In this document: positions 1-8,939 of the stretch, piece after piece
How the letters are laid out: every line of letters begins with the position of its first letter
Numbering within the stretch: position 1 is the first letter of the stretch
Virus record (IMG/VR): IMGVR_UViG_3300010885_019846
Location: 1 to 59,918 of that record
DNA from: a virus
Direction: 5' to 3' (one strand)
DNA length: 59,918 bases
The notes under the pieces: generated by a model
What the model was told of the DNA's origin: nothing
Databases searched by the model: none
Seen by the model: only the letters and a program-made list of their open reading frames with translations
Program-made: the position numbers and the translations under genes

Positions 1-890
1 CCGTCTTCGCTCTCCATGATCGGTGTCTGAAATGCCAGCGAAGCAATCTTGGACGGTCTGATCAGCGTCTCTTGTGAGCCTAGGAATTGACACTCATACT
101 CGGAGATCCATTGCCGTTCCGATGTGTTCTTGATCGTGGTCTCTTTGAATTTCTCGTCACGACCTGGTACTTGCCACCAATGCGCCTCTACAGGTACGAA
201 TTCAGACTTGCCGTTCTTGGCATTCTGCCACATCTTATAGAACAGGTTCAGCCCGTTCGGCGTGGAGACAATGACAGTCTTGGAAGTCTTTCCCGATGTG
301 ATGGTCGGGTATACGGATGTGAAGAACTCTTCCGCGATCTGCTCGGGGACGAACGCAAACTCATCAAGCATCAGGAAGTTGTAGGACGAACCACGAACGG
401 CACTTGATGAGGTGGATGAACAGATGACCTTCGATCCATTCTCCAAGGTGATGCTCGTCTTATTCCACTCAATAATGCCTTGCTGCAACCACTTCGGAAG
501 GTTTTCGTATGCAACCTTGAACCGATCCATGATGTCTGTCGCGGTCTTGAGTTTGTTGGCGAGAATTGCCGCCTTGTAACTCGGATTGAACAGTACCATG
601 TGCAGGATGCATGCAATCAGGGTGGCTGTCTTTCCGCTCTGACGGGGAATCTTACAGATCGTAAATCGGTTGTCGAACACCGAACGAGCAATGTCTTTTT
701 GGAAGTCATAGAGCGCGAAGGGCATCAGCCCCTCATCGATGGTGATTACCTTGATGTATGTCTCAATGAAATAGATCGGATCTTCGGAGCATTTGATGTA
801 CTCAGCCAACTGCTCCTTGCTGAACTCTTGCTTGACATAGGCTCCCTTGAGAAGGGGGTTGCCTAGGTATGTTTCATGATCATGGCTCAT
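1..890 (-). CDS. 17: Terminase large subunit gp17 (partial, N-terminal 296 residues)
   Basis: ATPase/nuclease motor that pumps DNA into the prohead. The visible part is the ATPase domain. Walker A is KIPRQSGKTA near residues 80-89, aligning with the T4 gp17 Walker A. Walker B is NFLMLDEFAF near 171-180, with D176 and E177 as the expected Mg-binding and catalytic acids. A coupling motif VIVSTPNG follows near 206-213. The nuclease domain lies beyond the left edge. The start is ATG at 890, which overlaps the end of the gp16 gene by 11 bp, as is typical of a terminase pair. Identification is by recalled family similarity and motifs, not by a search. Confidence 0.95.
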   Translation of the reverse strand, partial: MSHDHETYLGNPLLKGAYVKQEFSKEQLAEYIKCSEDPIYFIETYIKVITIDEGLMPFALYDFQKDIARSVFDNRFTICKIPRQSGKTATLIACILHMVLFNPSYKAAILANKLKTATDIMDRFKVAYENLPKWLQQGIIEWNKTSITLENGSKVICSSTSSSAVRGSSYNFLMLDEFAFVPEQIAEEFFTSVYPTITSGKTSKTVIVSTPNGLNLFYKMWQNAKNGKSEFVPVEAHWWQVPGRDEKFKETTIKNTSERQWISEYECQFLGSQETLIRPSKIASLAFQTPIMESED

Positions 891-1332
891 CTATGACCTC
901 GCCCCTGTCGAGAGCCTTTCGCTGCTCACGAATCATCTTCTGCAAGTCAGCCGTGCTACCAACATAGATTGAGTTATTGGTCACAGTCGTGGTCTTGCTC
1001 TTCTCCTCCCGCTTGATGTCCTTCATGCGGCGGTGGAGATCCATGAGTTTGTTATTTGCCTCTAGGGACGATTGGATGAGTTGCGCCACCACTTCATAGG
1101 CTCGGGGCTGCTGACTCTCCTGTGCAAGTTCAATAATCCCCTCAATCGCCTCCTGCGATTTTTCGATGATGCACTTGAGGTTTGTCCGAACTTCCTTGTA
1201 GTCCTTATCCGCGTCTATGGGGGCGTATTCGCCACTCGGGATAGTCTTGACGGGCAGAATCTCTGTCTTCTGCTCCTCGGGCGTAGGATCGATTCCTAGG
1301 GTCTTGGCGATGTTCAGGTCAATTTCACTCAT
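880..1332 (-). CDS. 16: Terminase small subunit gp16
   Basis: DNA-recognition and regulatory subunit of the packaging motor, partner of gp17. It has 150 residues against 164 in T4. The central helical region (residues about 50-105, around NNKLMDLHRRMKDI) aligns with the T4 coiled-coil core NREILKLHKDMKDI, and NSIYVGSTADLQKMI near 120-134 aligns with T4 NATVFMGSPTELMDEI. The N-terminus is acidic and low in complexity, the C-terminus basic then acidic. The next gene downstream is gp17 with an 11-bp overlap, which fixes the role. The upstream gene is gp15, 21 bp away. Confidence 0.9.
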   Translation of the reverse strand: MSEIDLNIAKTLGIDPTPEEQKTEILPVKTIPSGEYAPIDADKDYKEVRTNLKCIIEKSQEAIEGIIELAQESQQPRAYEVVAQLIQSSLEANNKLMDLHRRMKDIKREEKSKTTTVTNNSIYVGSTADLQKMIREQRKALDRGEVIDEP

Positions 1333-1353
1333 TATCAGGGCTTTCTGTAGTTA

Positions 1354-2193
1354 TCAGAACACGAATGGTGTCGGCGGGTATTCTCGGACATAGACCTCTG
1401 CTTGCGTGGCTCCTGTGAACCCTGCGGTCAGAGATGGTGCATAACCACCAGCAGTAACACCCGCCGCTGCGGATGCACCAATGTCGGCAAATGGAGGAAT
1501 CGTTGTCCGATCTTTGCCGTAGTCCTTGATGTCAAAGATGTTGACATTCGTGTTCGTGATGAGCGGTGCGGTCTTGACAGGCCCGTAGAGGTACATCTTG
1601 GCGACGAATTGAATCGTGGCAAAGTTCGTCTTTCGGGTGGCATAGTCACCATACGAACCATCGTCACCTTCGCCCATCGTGATTGATGAAAGCACGATTG
1701 GGATGTCCACATTCGTATCCAACCCATCGATTGCCTTGATGCTGAACACATATTCGGGGGTGAAGTATGGGAGGATCTGCTCGACAATTTGCAAGCAATC
1801 ATCCATGCTCTTCGTCATGGCACTCAGGGTGAGATTCATGTTGTACGGTACGCGCTCGTACCGTCTCTTCAATGAGCCTCTGTCTGCTGCGTTGTATCCA
1901 ACGGTCTGCTGTATGCTGTTCAACTTGCGCGACGAGTCATATTGCAGAGATGTGATTTCGAATCCCATTCTCGGAAGATACGATTCCAAACGCACTTGCT
2001 GCTGATCGAAGTCCGTTCCAATTCTGTCAAGACGGCGCAAGAACTTTTGCTGTGGGCCATACGCAATCGGAATGCGAATGCGCTCCTTTTCATTTCCATT
2101 CTCGTCATTGCGAACGACATGGATGTCGTTGAAAAGGGAGGCGAACCCAACGACCACCTTGCGTACCGTGCCGTGATAGAAGTACTCAAGCAT
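1354..2193 (-). CDS. 15: Tail sheath stabilizer and completion protein gp15
   Basis: Caps the finished tail tube and sheath so that the neck can attach. It has 279 residues (T4: 272). The N-terminus MLEYFYHGTVRKVVVGFASL matches T4 MFGYFYNSSFRRYATLMGDL, and DDCLQIVEQILPYFTPEY near 130-150 matches the highly conserved T4 segment DDMFQIVEQILPYFQPHF. The proline-rich C-terminus YPPTPFVF resembles the proline-rich end of T4 gp15. A GGAG lies 11 bases before the ATG. It is placed between gp14 and gp16 exactly as in T4. Confidence 0.93.
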   Translation of the reverse strand: MLEYFYHGTVRKVVVGFASLFNDIHVVRNDENGNEKERIRIPIAYGPQQKFLRRLDRIGTDFDQQQVRLESYLPRMGFEITSLQYDSSRKLNSIQQTVGYNAADRGSLKRRYERVPYNMNLTLSAMTKSMDDCLQIVEQILPYFTPEYVFSIKAIDGLDTNVDIPIVLSSITMGEGDDGSYGDYATRKTNFATIQFVAKMYLYGPVKTAPLITNTNVNIFDIKDYGKDRTTIPPFADIGASAAAGVTAGGYAPSLTAGFTGATQAEVYVREYPPTPFVF

Positions 2194-2196
2194 GAA

Positions 2197-3090
2197 TCAT
2201 GGATCTCCGAACGGATTCTTCTCGTCAAAGTTGAAGACCGTGTCTGCCTCTATCTGTATGGCTTCGTTCTTCGCTTCGTCTAGGATGCCCATCGTGTCCG
2301 TCTTGCTCACGATTGGCGCATACAGGTTTCTGCCTGCCTTGGCTATGTAGGCGGTTGTTCCCGCCTCCGTCTCTTCGATCCAAGTGCCAACAACATTGGA
2401 TAGAGATATTCGGTTCGGATCGTTGTTAGGCTCATACGAGTAGACCACCGCCCGCGCAGACGCTCCCGTAGTTGCCCCTGTAACTGATCCATCCGCGTAT
2501 TGATAAACGCTGTCGCCTTCTGCGAAAGATCCTGATCCATAGATTCCTCCAAGGTTGAGGTTGACCTTGAACCCTGTTTCGTCGTTGATTGCATCGATCT
2601 CGGGGATGCCCGTGTCGAAATCTTCCTCCGAATACTGAAACAGTTCGCATGTAAGTTGGTACGAGTAGAGTTTGCCCAATTGATAGAATGGGTTCTCATG
2701 CTCGACAAACTTAACCTCAAACAGACCCTTGCTGATCGGTAGGTACAGCAAGTCTCCTTCCAAAGGTCTGCCCATAGTGGTTTCGCGCTGAAAACGCTTC
2801 TTGGATACCGTGAACTTCACGCTGTCCCGAATCTCAAAGCCAAACTTGGTGAATGTATCGCCACCCTCAAATGCGGTGGTAGTGTCCATGTACATCTCCA
2901 CCATCTTGAACGAGGTGAATCGTGAGTACTTGGACTCACCAAACAGATCATCCCGCTTGAGCATGCTCCGAGGGATGTAGTACATCTCATGACCGTATAT
3001 TTTGATGGCCTCAATGGTCAGATCCTCTACGAGATTCTGCTCGGGGAGGTATGTCTTGTTGTTGACTCTGATGTATGGATTGAGTGCCAT
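2197..3090 (-). CDS. 14: Neck protein gp14
   Basis: Part of the head-tail connector (neck) that closes the filled head. It has 297 residues (T4: 256). The segment EMYYIPRSMLKRDDLFGESK near 35-54 matches T4 gp14 (CVYVPREYVNPDLIFGED). Further matches are FTKFGFEIRDSVKFTVSKKRF (about 80-100), PLEGDLLYLPISKGLFEVKFV (110-130) and NPFYQLGKLYSYQLTCELF. The C-terminus around FNFDEKNPFGDP resembles the conserved T4 end. It lies 9 bp downstream of gp13 and 3 bp upstream of gp15, in T4 order. Confidence 0.92.
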   Translation of the reverse strand: MALNPYIRVNNKTYLPEQNLVEDLTIEAIKIYGHEMYYIPRSMLKRDDLFGESKYSRFTSFKMVEMYMDTTTAFEGGDTFTKFGFEIRDSVKFTVSKKRFQRETTMGRPLEGDLLYLPISKGLFEVKFVEHENPFYQLGKLYSYQLTCELFQYSEEDFDTGIPEIDAINDETGFKVNLNLGGIYGSGSFAEGDSVYQYADGSVTGATTGASARAVVYSYEPNNDPNRISLSNVVGTWIEETEAGTTAYIAKAGRNLYAPIVSKTDTMGILDEAKNEAIQIEADTVFNFDEKNPFGDP

Positions 3091-3099
3091 GGTTTGCCT

Positions 3100-3954
3100 T
3101 TATCCCATGATGAAATCGACGGGCAACTCGCCCTTCAGGATGATCTCTTTCTCGATGTCTTCCTTCTGCTGCCACGATTCCTTCATCATCGACTGACCGT
3201 CGAGGGTGATGTCACCAGGCAACTTGATGCCGTTGTACTTGGAGAGATTGACTCCCCATTGCCAACGAACGAGCGCAACCAAATACTTCTTGAGAAGACG
3301 GTCGTTGTAGACCTCGGGATATACGCGGGGGTCTAGGATGCGATATGCCTCAATGATGAGATACATGCCTGGGTTCAACTGCCGCTTGTCCGAATCCAGA
3401 TACAACTTGTTCGCCACGCGATTGAATCGAATGCTCTTGTCGGGAGACAGGAACTGACGCAGCAACTGTAGGTATTGCTGCGTCATGTCGTATTGGACGA
3501 GATCAATCGTGCCGAATGTGTACAGGTCGTTCAATGCATACTGATAGCGAACATCGAACATGCCTACTGACTGCTGCGTGAACGGGAAGATGCGAGTGAC
3601 GCTAACGATCAGGTTCTGCAAAAGGACATTTTCGGGGCAATCAGGATCCTGACTCGTCTGAATTGCTTCGCTATCTTCGAAGCCGTGCCCGTCTGCATTT
3701 TTGTTGATCGTGTTATCTGCCGTAAAGGTAATGTACCCGTTGTTGATGTCTTGTTGGGACACCTTGTACTTCAGGTAGACCTTTTCCACCCCGTCGAAGT
3801 GGTATTCGGAGAAGAATTGGAGTGCGTCATTGACACGATCCTCCAACTGCTCATCCGCTATGTTGATCTCCACTACGGGGTGACCGTTCGCCCGAAGCGC
3901 GTACTCTTTTAGTTCGCTTCGGCTTGAGATCATTCCGCTGCTGCAACTCGACAT
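3100..3954 (-). CDS. 13: Neck protein gp13
   Basis: Neck subunit that joins the portal to the tail terminator. It has 284 residues (T4: 309). Matches include ELKEYALRANGHPVVEINIADEQ near the N-terminus, DALQFFSEYHFDGVEKV near 42-58 (T4 ALELYGEYHFDGLNKG), and the C-terminal LPGDITLDGQSMMKE region (T4 LPGGVTIDGQRLIEE). The chosen ATG has a strong GAGGAGG ribosome site 9 bases upstream and a late-promoter heptamer just beyond it. The gene overlaps the preceding unknown ORF by 104 bp, but this start is well supported. Confidence 0.93.
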   Translation of the reverse strand: MSSCSSGMISSRSELKEYALRANGHPVVEINIADEQLEDRVNDALQFFSEYHFDGVEKVYLKYKVSQQDINNGYITFTADNTINKNADGHGFEDSEAIQTSQDPDCPENVLLQNLIVSVTRIFPFTQQSVGMFDVRYQYALNDLYTFGTIDLVQYDMTQQYLQLLRQFLSPDKSIRFNRVANKLYLDSDKRQLNPGMYLIIEAYRILDPRVYPEVYNDRLLKKYLVALVRWQWGVNLSKYNGIKLPGDITLDGQSMMKESWQQKEDIEKEIILKGELPVDFIMG

Positions 3955-4288
3955 TTGGTGTATCCTCCTCGGGATATTTAGCCTTTATGTCGGGTTCCGC
4001 AAGCCGCTTTGCCTCCTCGACAGCCGCCTCGACTTCCAGGTTCTCGTTGTTCTCTTCTGCAACCAATCTCGAAAACTCAGAAATGCGGCTCAGATACCGA
4101 TCCCCATCTTCCCATTTTCCCGAAACACTCCACGATCCATGTCGGGTTCTATAGTGCCTTCGAGAACCATCATAGAACATGACAGCCAGTTGACTTGGAT
4201 ACTGATATGTTGGCTCAAGAACGAGGAAAATGTTCAATGAAACCTGAAGCCCATCCAAGAAAATTCGATCACCCTCATGCTTGAACAT
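3851..4288 (-). CDS. Unknown 145-residue protein upstream of gp13
   Basis: No family recognised. The first 60 residues look folded, with a beta-rich stretch around YQYPSQLAVMFYDGSRRH and a WSVSGKWEDGDRY segment. The middle is a helical acidic stretch (EENNENLEVEAAVEEAKRLA), and the last 30 residues are basic and low in complexity. Start ATG at 4288 is preceded by GAAGAGGGAG about 6 bases upstream and overlaps the stop region of the fibre gene, so translation is probably coupled. The last 104 bp overlap the gp13 coding region in another frame, so the basic tail may simply be read-out of gp13 sequence. The position suggests a neck or fibre-associated accessory protein, which is inference only. 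Confidence 0.6.
   Translation of the reverse strand: MFKHEGDRIFLDGLQVSLNIFLVLEPTYQYPSQLAVMFYDGSRRHYRTRHGSWSVSGKWEDGDRYLSRISEFSRLVAEENNENLEVEAAVEEAKRLAEPDIKAKYPEEDTPNVELQQRNDLKPKRTKRVRASGERSPRSGDQHSG
3975..3981 (-). promoter_or_regulatory. T4-type late promoter CTAAATA before gp13
   Basis: CTAAATA on the minus strand, ending 20 bp before the gp13 ATG, with the GAGGAGG ribosome site between. It matches 6 of the 7 last bases of the T4 late box TATAAATA and recurs upstream of many genes in this window. Confidence 0.7.
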
Positions 4289-4289
4289 A

Positions 4290-7200
4290 TCAGACTCCCT
4301 CTTCTATTGCACCCTCTACTGCAAGTGGTGCATCGTTCGCCATAATGGACTCTGCGATAGTGATCGTATCAACCACGACTGTAAAGTTTGTCTTCTTGGC
4401 GGTGACGATGATGTGCGAGTTGATGCCCTGAACAGTTCCCTGACCGCTCAACTTTGCAGTTGACGCAAGACTAACGGGATCGGTTGCATTCAGAGCAGAA
4501 ACACCATACATGTCGGGTGTCTTGATGTTTCCATTGACAGAGAGCATTGCAAATTTGTTGTCGCTAACGGCTGTAGATCTTCCAGTTGCACCTGATGCAC
4601 CAACAGCGGTAGCACCCTGATCGCTCAAGATCATGGTGAATGGCTTGATCTGAATATTGCCATTCTGCACAAATACGCCTGGGCCGATGATGTTGGTGCT
4701 GCCAATATCGGCAGATCCATTGACAACACTCACAGGTGCGCGATTTCCAACGATGGTGGCTTTGCCCATCTGCTCTAGGTTGTGGGTTACCTTCGTGAAA
4801 CTTGCACCGTCCGTAATGATCGGGAATGCGTTTCTGCTGAAGATGCCACCAGAGATCTTGAGGTTTGCACCATCCTCCGCACTTGCACCGTAATAGGAAT
4901 TTGAGATTACGGGATACTCAAGCCATATCGTGCCGCCATTATATGCATGAGTGGCAACTGGATAGTTCAGGAACATGCAGTTCGTTGCCCGAATGGTTCC
5001 CCCATCTGTCTGAAGTGCTGTTGCATTGCTGTATGCCCCACCCGAGATATACGGTGTCATGCTTCTATCGTTGAGTGAAGCCGTAGCAGAGTGATTGATG
5101 AACGCGATACCATCACCCTGTACACCACCGACTGTGTGTTCACCGAGATATGTGCGCGTGTTTTTGTTCGTAAACAATGCGCCACCTTGACTTGTCGTAT
5201 GGACGGTGACCCTATAGACATCCATCGTGTTGACATAGTTGGTGAATGTCTTGTTGAGATAGGCTGCGAACGACAGGCCTGCTTCATTACGGACATTCAT
5301 AGTAAGGTACGGGCCGCTTATGCCAACGACTTCGTGACCACCCACAATCAATCGGTTGAAGATGCTGCCGCTGCCACCTGTCACTCCGTATAGACTTCCA
5401 GACAGACCGTATGTACCTGTGATTCCATCCACTAGGGTTAGAGGAGGAGAGATTCGAACAGCGGAACCTGTTGCGGCAATCATCGACTGACCTGTGCCGA
5501 TGTTTACTTGCAGTTTGAACTGATTGGTATCAGTTGCACCCAATGCGGTATACAGGGGCAGGAGTGTTACACCCGTGACTGTCTGTGTGACTACGCTGTT
5601 TGCCTCTGCTCGGATATACAAATCACGATTGATGTAGTTGTACCACGGATTGTCGAGCGTATAAACGCCAGGTGTCAACACGATATCAAACGGCAGGAAG
5701 AAGGCTGATGCCGAATCATTGATCACCGACAGGTTGTATACCGTGGGACGGCTGATCTTCACATTCGGATTTGGAGGCGTAGCCAGCGTCTTGCCGTATT
5801 GGTATGCAGCCTCGTTCACGACATTATACGGATCGCGGTAGTAGAATGCCGCAGAAGCCCTAGGTGCGGTATTCACAGACTTGAACGAGTTCATCATGTA
5901 CGAGAAGTCTGTCGGATAGAGCGGATCCATGGACAGATTCGTGGGTAGGAATGTTGCCTCTGGGTTTCCTGCAATTCCATCCTTGTATGGTGAGGTGGGT
6001 GCAGCCCATACGGTATACGATTGACTGCCATCTCCGAAATTAGAGCATTGGCAATCTGCTCCAGCATTACCTTGCTGGCCTTGTGGCCCCGCGGGGCCTG
6101 CTGGGCCTGCGGGGCCTTGTGATCCCGCAGCACCGTCAGTTCCTGGAGTGCCCTGTGCGCCATCGCAGGCTGTAACGCCAAAGGTCACACCGCTGCAATT
6201 GTCCGACCCCGTATATCCAAACACCACTTGGTAGCAAGTGCCTGTCTTGGTGTTGCTCACCACATAGATGCCACATCCAGTCAAGCCTTTTTGTCCTGCT
6301 GGCCCAATCTCGATGCCAGGGCCTTGGAACTGCTTGTGTCTGATGATCCAGTTCGTTGCCACATATGGGGGCATCATCGAAATCGCTTCGTTGTCAGCCG
6401 TGAACGATGCTGCCCGAGCGGTGACATTCGTGATGCTTGTGCTTACGGGTGTGGTAAATGCAAGAACATTTGTCCCACCGCTAGTAGAGAAGGTAGATGC
6501 GCTGTAAATTGTGTTGTCGTGGTCTGGAATCTCGTTGGTTGTGAGAAGATGGGTATCATCTCCACCGATTGAACCACGATTGAGTTCAGACAAACCCGAC
6601 GAATATCCCACACCGAAGACCGTTCTTGCCCGCAGATCGGGGATGAAGAAGCGATCCGATGTGCAACCTGTTGCCTCGTTGGAACTCAAAGACTGAATCG
6701 TGACAAGGCTGCTTGGAGAGACTCCGCTGAAATTGACGGGAGTTGCACCTGGATACCCGCGCTTGAACTGAAAGCGGGCACTTGTCGTGTTGGCGGCAGT
6801 CAGGCTACCGATTGCATAATCGTTAGTACCACCCCAACCGATTTTGTATTCCTTGTAAGTATCCGACAGGGCATCAACGAGACCGTGAGCAGTCGTTCCC
6901 GTGTAGTCCTCATGCCCCTCGCTGGAGAAGGAGACAATGACATCTCGGGCGGTGTTGCCCGCAGGGCCAGTCGTACTTGATGCAAGACTTGTGACGCGAT
7001 ATTTGTCACCGATGATGGAATACAGATAAGAGTAATTAACCCCATCCATCGGGGTGCTTCCAGACTTGCGTACTCCTGCGCCATCACAGATACGCCATGT
7101 GCTTGGTACTGTGTTGTAACTTCCTGCCCACGGAACGATGGAGCCTACGGGAGTAAAAAGGGATGCCGTTGTCGGTGCCGATGGCAACGAATTGATGACA

Positions 7201-7607
7201 AGACCCTTCTTGCTGTCTGTTCCAACGAGGATGCCCTGAATGTAGGAAGTGCTGTCGGTTGGACGAACAGGAGTTAGTTTGCCCGCATTCGTCGGAGATA
7301 GATAGTAAACGGTTCCTGCGGTGAGCGAAACCGCACCACCATCGATGGGGAGAGTGCCCGTGAAATCGATCTCGCCCTGATAGATGACCTTGATTGACGA
7401 TGGCGTGGTGCTTTCGACAACACCGACTGTCTGCGTAGTAGACAGATCGTTTGCCAATGCGAGGCTGAATCCTGTCGTTCCCCCTGTATAGAGAACGATA
7501 TTGCCTTCCACGAACGAGTGCCCAATAGGCACCGACCATGTGTTTAGGATTCTTCGGCCGTCACTTCCGCCGCCGCCGCCAACAAGAGGGATTGCGCTAA
7601 ATGCCAT
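4290..7607 (-). CDS. Long tail fibre with collar and collagen-like modules
   Basis: Trimeric fibre or collar protein of 1105 residues, likely surface exposed and host-contacting. Modules in order: glycine-rich leader (10-15); beta-rich VEGNIVLYTGG module (28-140); phage tail collar domain with VGSIVPWAGSYN near 153, DRFFIPDLRARTVFGVG near 315 and MPPYVATNWIIRH near 415; collagen-like Gly-X-Y run (GPAGPAGPAGPQGQQGNAG, about 483-516); then about 580 residues of beta-rich repeats ending in a possible parallel beta-helix (VYNLSVINDSASAF, YTLDNPWYNYINRDLYIRAE). The collagen run is expected to trimerise. ATG at 7607 has AGGA upstream. The N-terminal half is homologous to a module in the neighbouring 1121-residue fibre. 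Confidence 0.8.
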   Translation of the reverse strand: MAFSAIPLVGGGGGSDGRRILNTWSVPIGHSFVEGNIVLYTGGTTGFSLALANDLSTTQTVGVVESTTPSSIKVIYQGEIDFTGTLPIDGGAVSLTAGTVYYLSPTNAGKLTPVRPTDSTSYIQGILVGTDSKKGLVINSLPSAPTTASLFTPVGSIVPWAGSYNTVPSTWRICDGAGVRKSGSTPMDGVNYSYLYSIIGDKYRVTSLASSTTGPAGNTARDVIVSFSSEGHEDYTGTTAHGLVDALSDTYKEYKIGWGGTNDYAIGSLTAANTTSARFQFKRGYPGATPVNFSGVSPSSLVTIQSLSSNEATGCTSDRFFIPDLRARTVFGVGYSSGLSELNRGSIGGDDTHLLTTNEIPDHDNTIYSASTFSTSGGTNVLAFTTPVSTSITNVTARAASFTADNEAISMMPPYVATNWIIRHKQFQGPGIEIGPAGQKGLTGCGIYVVSNTKTGTCYQVVFGYTGSDNCSGVTFGVTACDGAQGTPGTDGAAGSQGPAGPAGPAGPQGQQGNAGADCQCSNFGDGSQSYTVWAAPTSPYKDGIAGNPEATFLPTNLSMDPLYPTDFSYMMNSFKSVNTAPRASAAFYYRDPYNVVNEAAYQYGKTLATPPNPNVKISRPTVYNLSVINDSASAFFLPFDIVLTPGVYTLDNPWYNYINRDLYIRAEANSVVTQTVTGVTLLPLYTALGATDTNQFKLQVNIGTGQSMIAATGSAVRISPPLTLVDGITGTYGLSGSLYGVTGGSGSIFNRLIVGGHEVVGISGPYLTMNVRNEAGLSFAAYLNKTFTNYVNTMDVYRVTVHTTSQGGALFTNKNTRTYLGEHTVGGVQGDGIAFINHSATASLNDRSMTPYISGGAYSNATALQTDGGTIRATNCMFLNYPVATHAYNGGTIWLEYPVISNSYYGASAEDGANLKISGGIFSRNAFPIITDGASFTKVTHNLEQMGKATIVGNRAPVSVVNGSADIGSTNIIGPGVFVQNGNIQIKPFTMILSDQGATAVGASGATGRSTAVSDNKFAMLSVNGNIKTPDMYGVSALNATDPVSLASTAKLSGQGTVQGINSHIIVTAKKTNFTVVVDTITIAESIMANDAPLAVEGAIEEGV

Positions 7608-7643
7608 AAGTGGAGTTCCTACCTTTAGTAGTCAGACTGCCAC

Positions 7644-7650
7644 TATTTAG
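7644..7650 (-). promoter_or_regulatory. Late promoter CTAAATA before the fibre gene
   Basis: CTAAATA on the minus strand lies 36 bp upstream of the 1105-residue fibre ATG, inside the 53-bp gap after the glycosyltransferase gene. Confidence 0.65.
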
Positions 7651-7660
7651 CGTCAATTGG

Positions 7661-8872
7661 TCACCCCTCGCCCTCATTGACGATAGCATCGGTTGCAAAC
7701 TTGAGATTCGCCTCAATCCGCTCCCGCTGATCCGCAGGAAACTTATTTTCGTTTAGGAGTTGAATGCTGGCGGTACGGGACTCTCTGTAGTGACCCGTCC
7801 AGAAGGCATGGATAGCAAACTCATCCAAGATCGCCCACTCATAGATGCCCTGACCCACGAAGAGCGCACCCTCGGGATAACGAATCTTAAGAGCCTGTTT
7901 TCCAAAGCGGTAACCCTGATCAAACCGCGAGAATGCACGGCAGAGGCGGGCAGCAGCCCACAGACTCTCTGCTCTCCACGGAGCGACCTGATACGCCTTG
8001 AAGTAGATCTGAATGATGTTGTCAACGGGCTTCTCCAGAATCTCCATGATTCGACCCGCCTGATAGAGGCTGTAGAAGACCTCCTCGTTCCAACCGCCAA
8101 GATCAGCCCGCTTGAGATACGCCTGAAGGGCGGGTTCCCATTGGTTCGAATCGCGGTAGGACTGTGCGAGATAGAAGTGGTAGCGATTGAAGTCTTTCTC
8201 GTCAACCGTGCCCGATGCAAGAGCCTCCTCAAATCTGACCGCATCCTTCTTGTACTTCTCGGGATCCGACGAACGGGCACCATCCTGAATCGGGGTGTTC
8301 ATGAACCCACGCGCAAAGTCACGGGTGCCGATTGGCTCCTTACAGTCCACATACTCATGGAGAACCCCACGATAATAGAAGGGCTTCTTGTTGCTCGTCA
8401 TCTGCGGACGGTGATACCGCGTCTGACCGAACTGTGCAAAGATGTTGTAGAGATCGGCGGTCAGGTTATCCTTGAACTTGACGGGATCGAAACCTGGCTC
8501 AAATACGAGGATCTCGTCTGCGTCAATCATGAAAGCATAATCGGTATCGGTCTTCTGTGCGAGTTCAAGAGCCTCGCTGCGGTTGTGACCGAAGTCCTTC
8601 CACGGACGCTCAAAGAGTTCGCCAGGAATGCCGTTGCGGTCAAAGAAATCCTTGATCTTCTGCTGTGTACCGTCAGTCGAACCCGTGTCCACCACGACCC
8701 AACGATCAATGATGGGAAGAACAGACGAGAGGCAACGCTCGATGACATGCGACTCGTTCTTCACGATCATGCATAGGGTGATCGTCTTGGTTTTGTTTGG
8801 GGCAGCGACCGTATTTGTGGTGCTTGCTGCGGGGGCGACAACGGGCTTTTCAACTGTCAGGGTCTGGCTCAT
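7661..8872 (-). CDS. Family 2 glycosyltransferase with TPR-like C-terminus
   Basis: Predicted to transfer a sugar from a nucleotide-sugar. The GT-A domain shows ITLCMIVKNESHVIERCLSS and WVVVDTGSTDGTQQ (nucleotide binding) and AFMIDADEIL (DxD-type metal site). The C-terminal half is helical and repeated (NRYHFYLAQSYRDSNQWEPA, then LYQAGRIMEIL), like TPR-containing GT2 enzymes of the SunS type. I chose the ATG at 8872, which has GGAG 6 bases upstream, over an ATG at 8884 with no ribosome site; this gives 403 residues. It sits alone between two tail-fibre genes with its own late promoter, so it may glycosylate virion fibres. The acceptor is not known. Confidence 0.88.
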   Translation of the reverse strand: MSQTLTVEKPVVAPAASTTNTVAAPNKTKTITLCMIVKNESHVIERCLSSVLPIIDRWVVVDTGSTDGTQQKIKDFFDRNGIPGELFERPWKDFGHNRSEALELAQKTDTDYAFMIDADEILVFEPGFDPVKFKDNLTADLYNIFAQFGQTRYHRPQMTSNKKPFYYRGVLHEYVDCKEPIGTRDFARGFMNTPIQDGARSSDPEKYKKDAVRFEEALASGTVDEKDFNRYHFYLAQSYRDSNQWEPALQAYLKRADLGGWNEEVFYSLYQAGRIMEILEKPVDNIIQIYFKAYQVAPWRAESLWAAARLCRAFSRFDQGYRFGKQALKIRYPEGALFVGQGIYEWAILDEFAIHAFWTGHYRESRTASIQLLNENKFPADQRERIEANLKFATDAIVNEGEG

Positions 8873-8904
8873 ATCAATCTCCATGATAAAGAGGTTGTGT
8901 CAGG

Positions 8905-8911
8905 TATTTAG
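8905..8911 (-). promoter_or_regulatory. Late promoter CTAAATA before the glycosyltransferase
   Basis: CTAAATA on the minus strand, 32 bp upstream of the preferred ATG at 8872, in the short gap between the 113-residue structural gene and the glycosyltransferase. It suggests that the enzyme is made late with virion proteins. Confidence 0.7.
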
Positions 8912-8939
8912 GCGAATCATATCCACTCACCTGTCCCTG

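Noticed and set aside
6060-6145. GC-rich repeat suspected to be an assembly artefact
   Set aside because: It encodes an in-frame Gly-X-Y collagen-like run at a domain boundary in a fibre, a normal phage trimerisation element.
7760-8776. 338-codon open frame on the plus strand opposite the glycosyltransferase
   Set aside because: It is antisense to a gene with clear GT2 motifs, has no ribosome site or promoter, and its translation shows no domain pattern.
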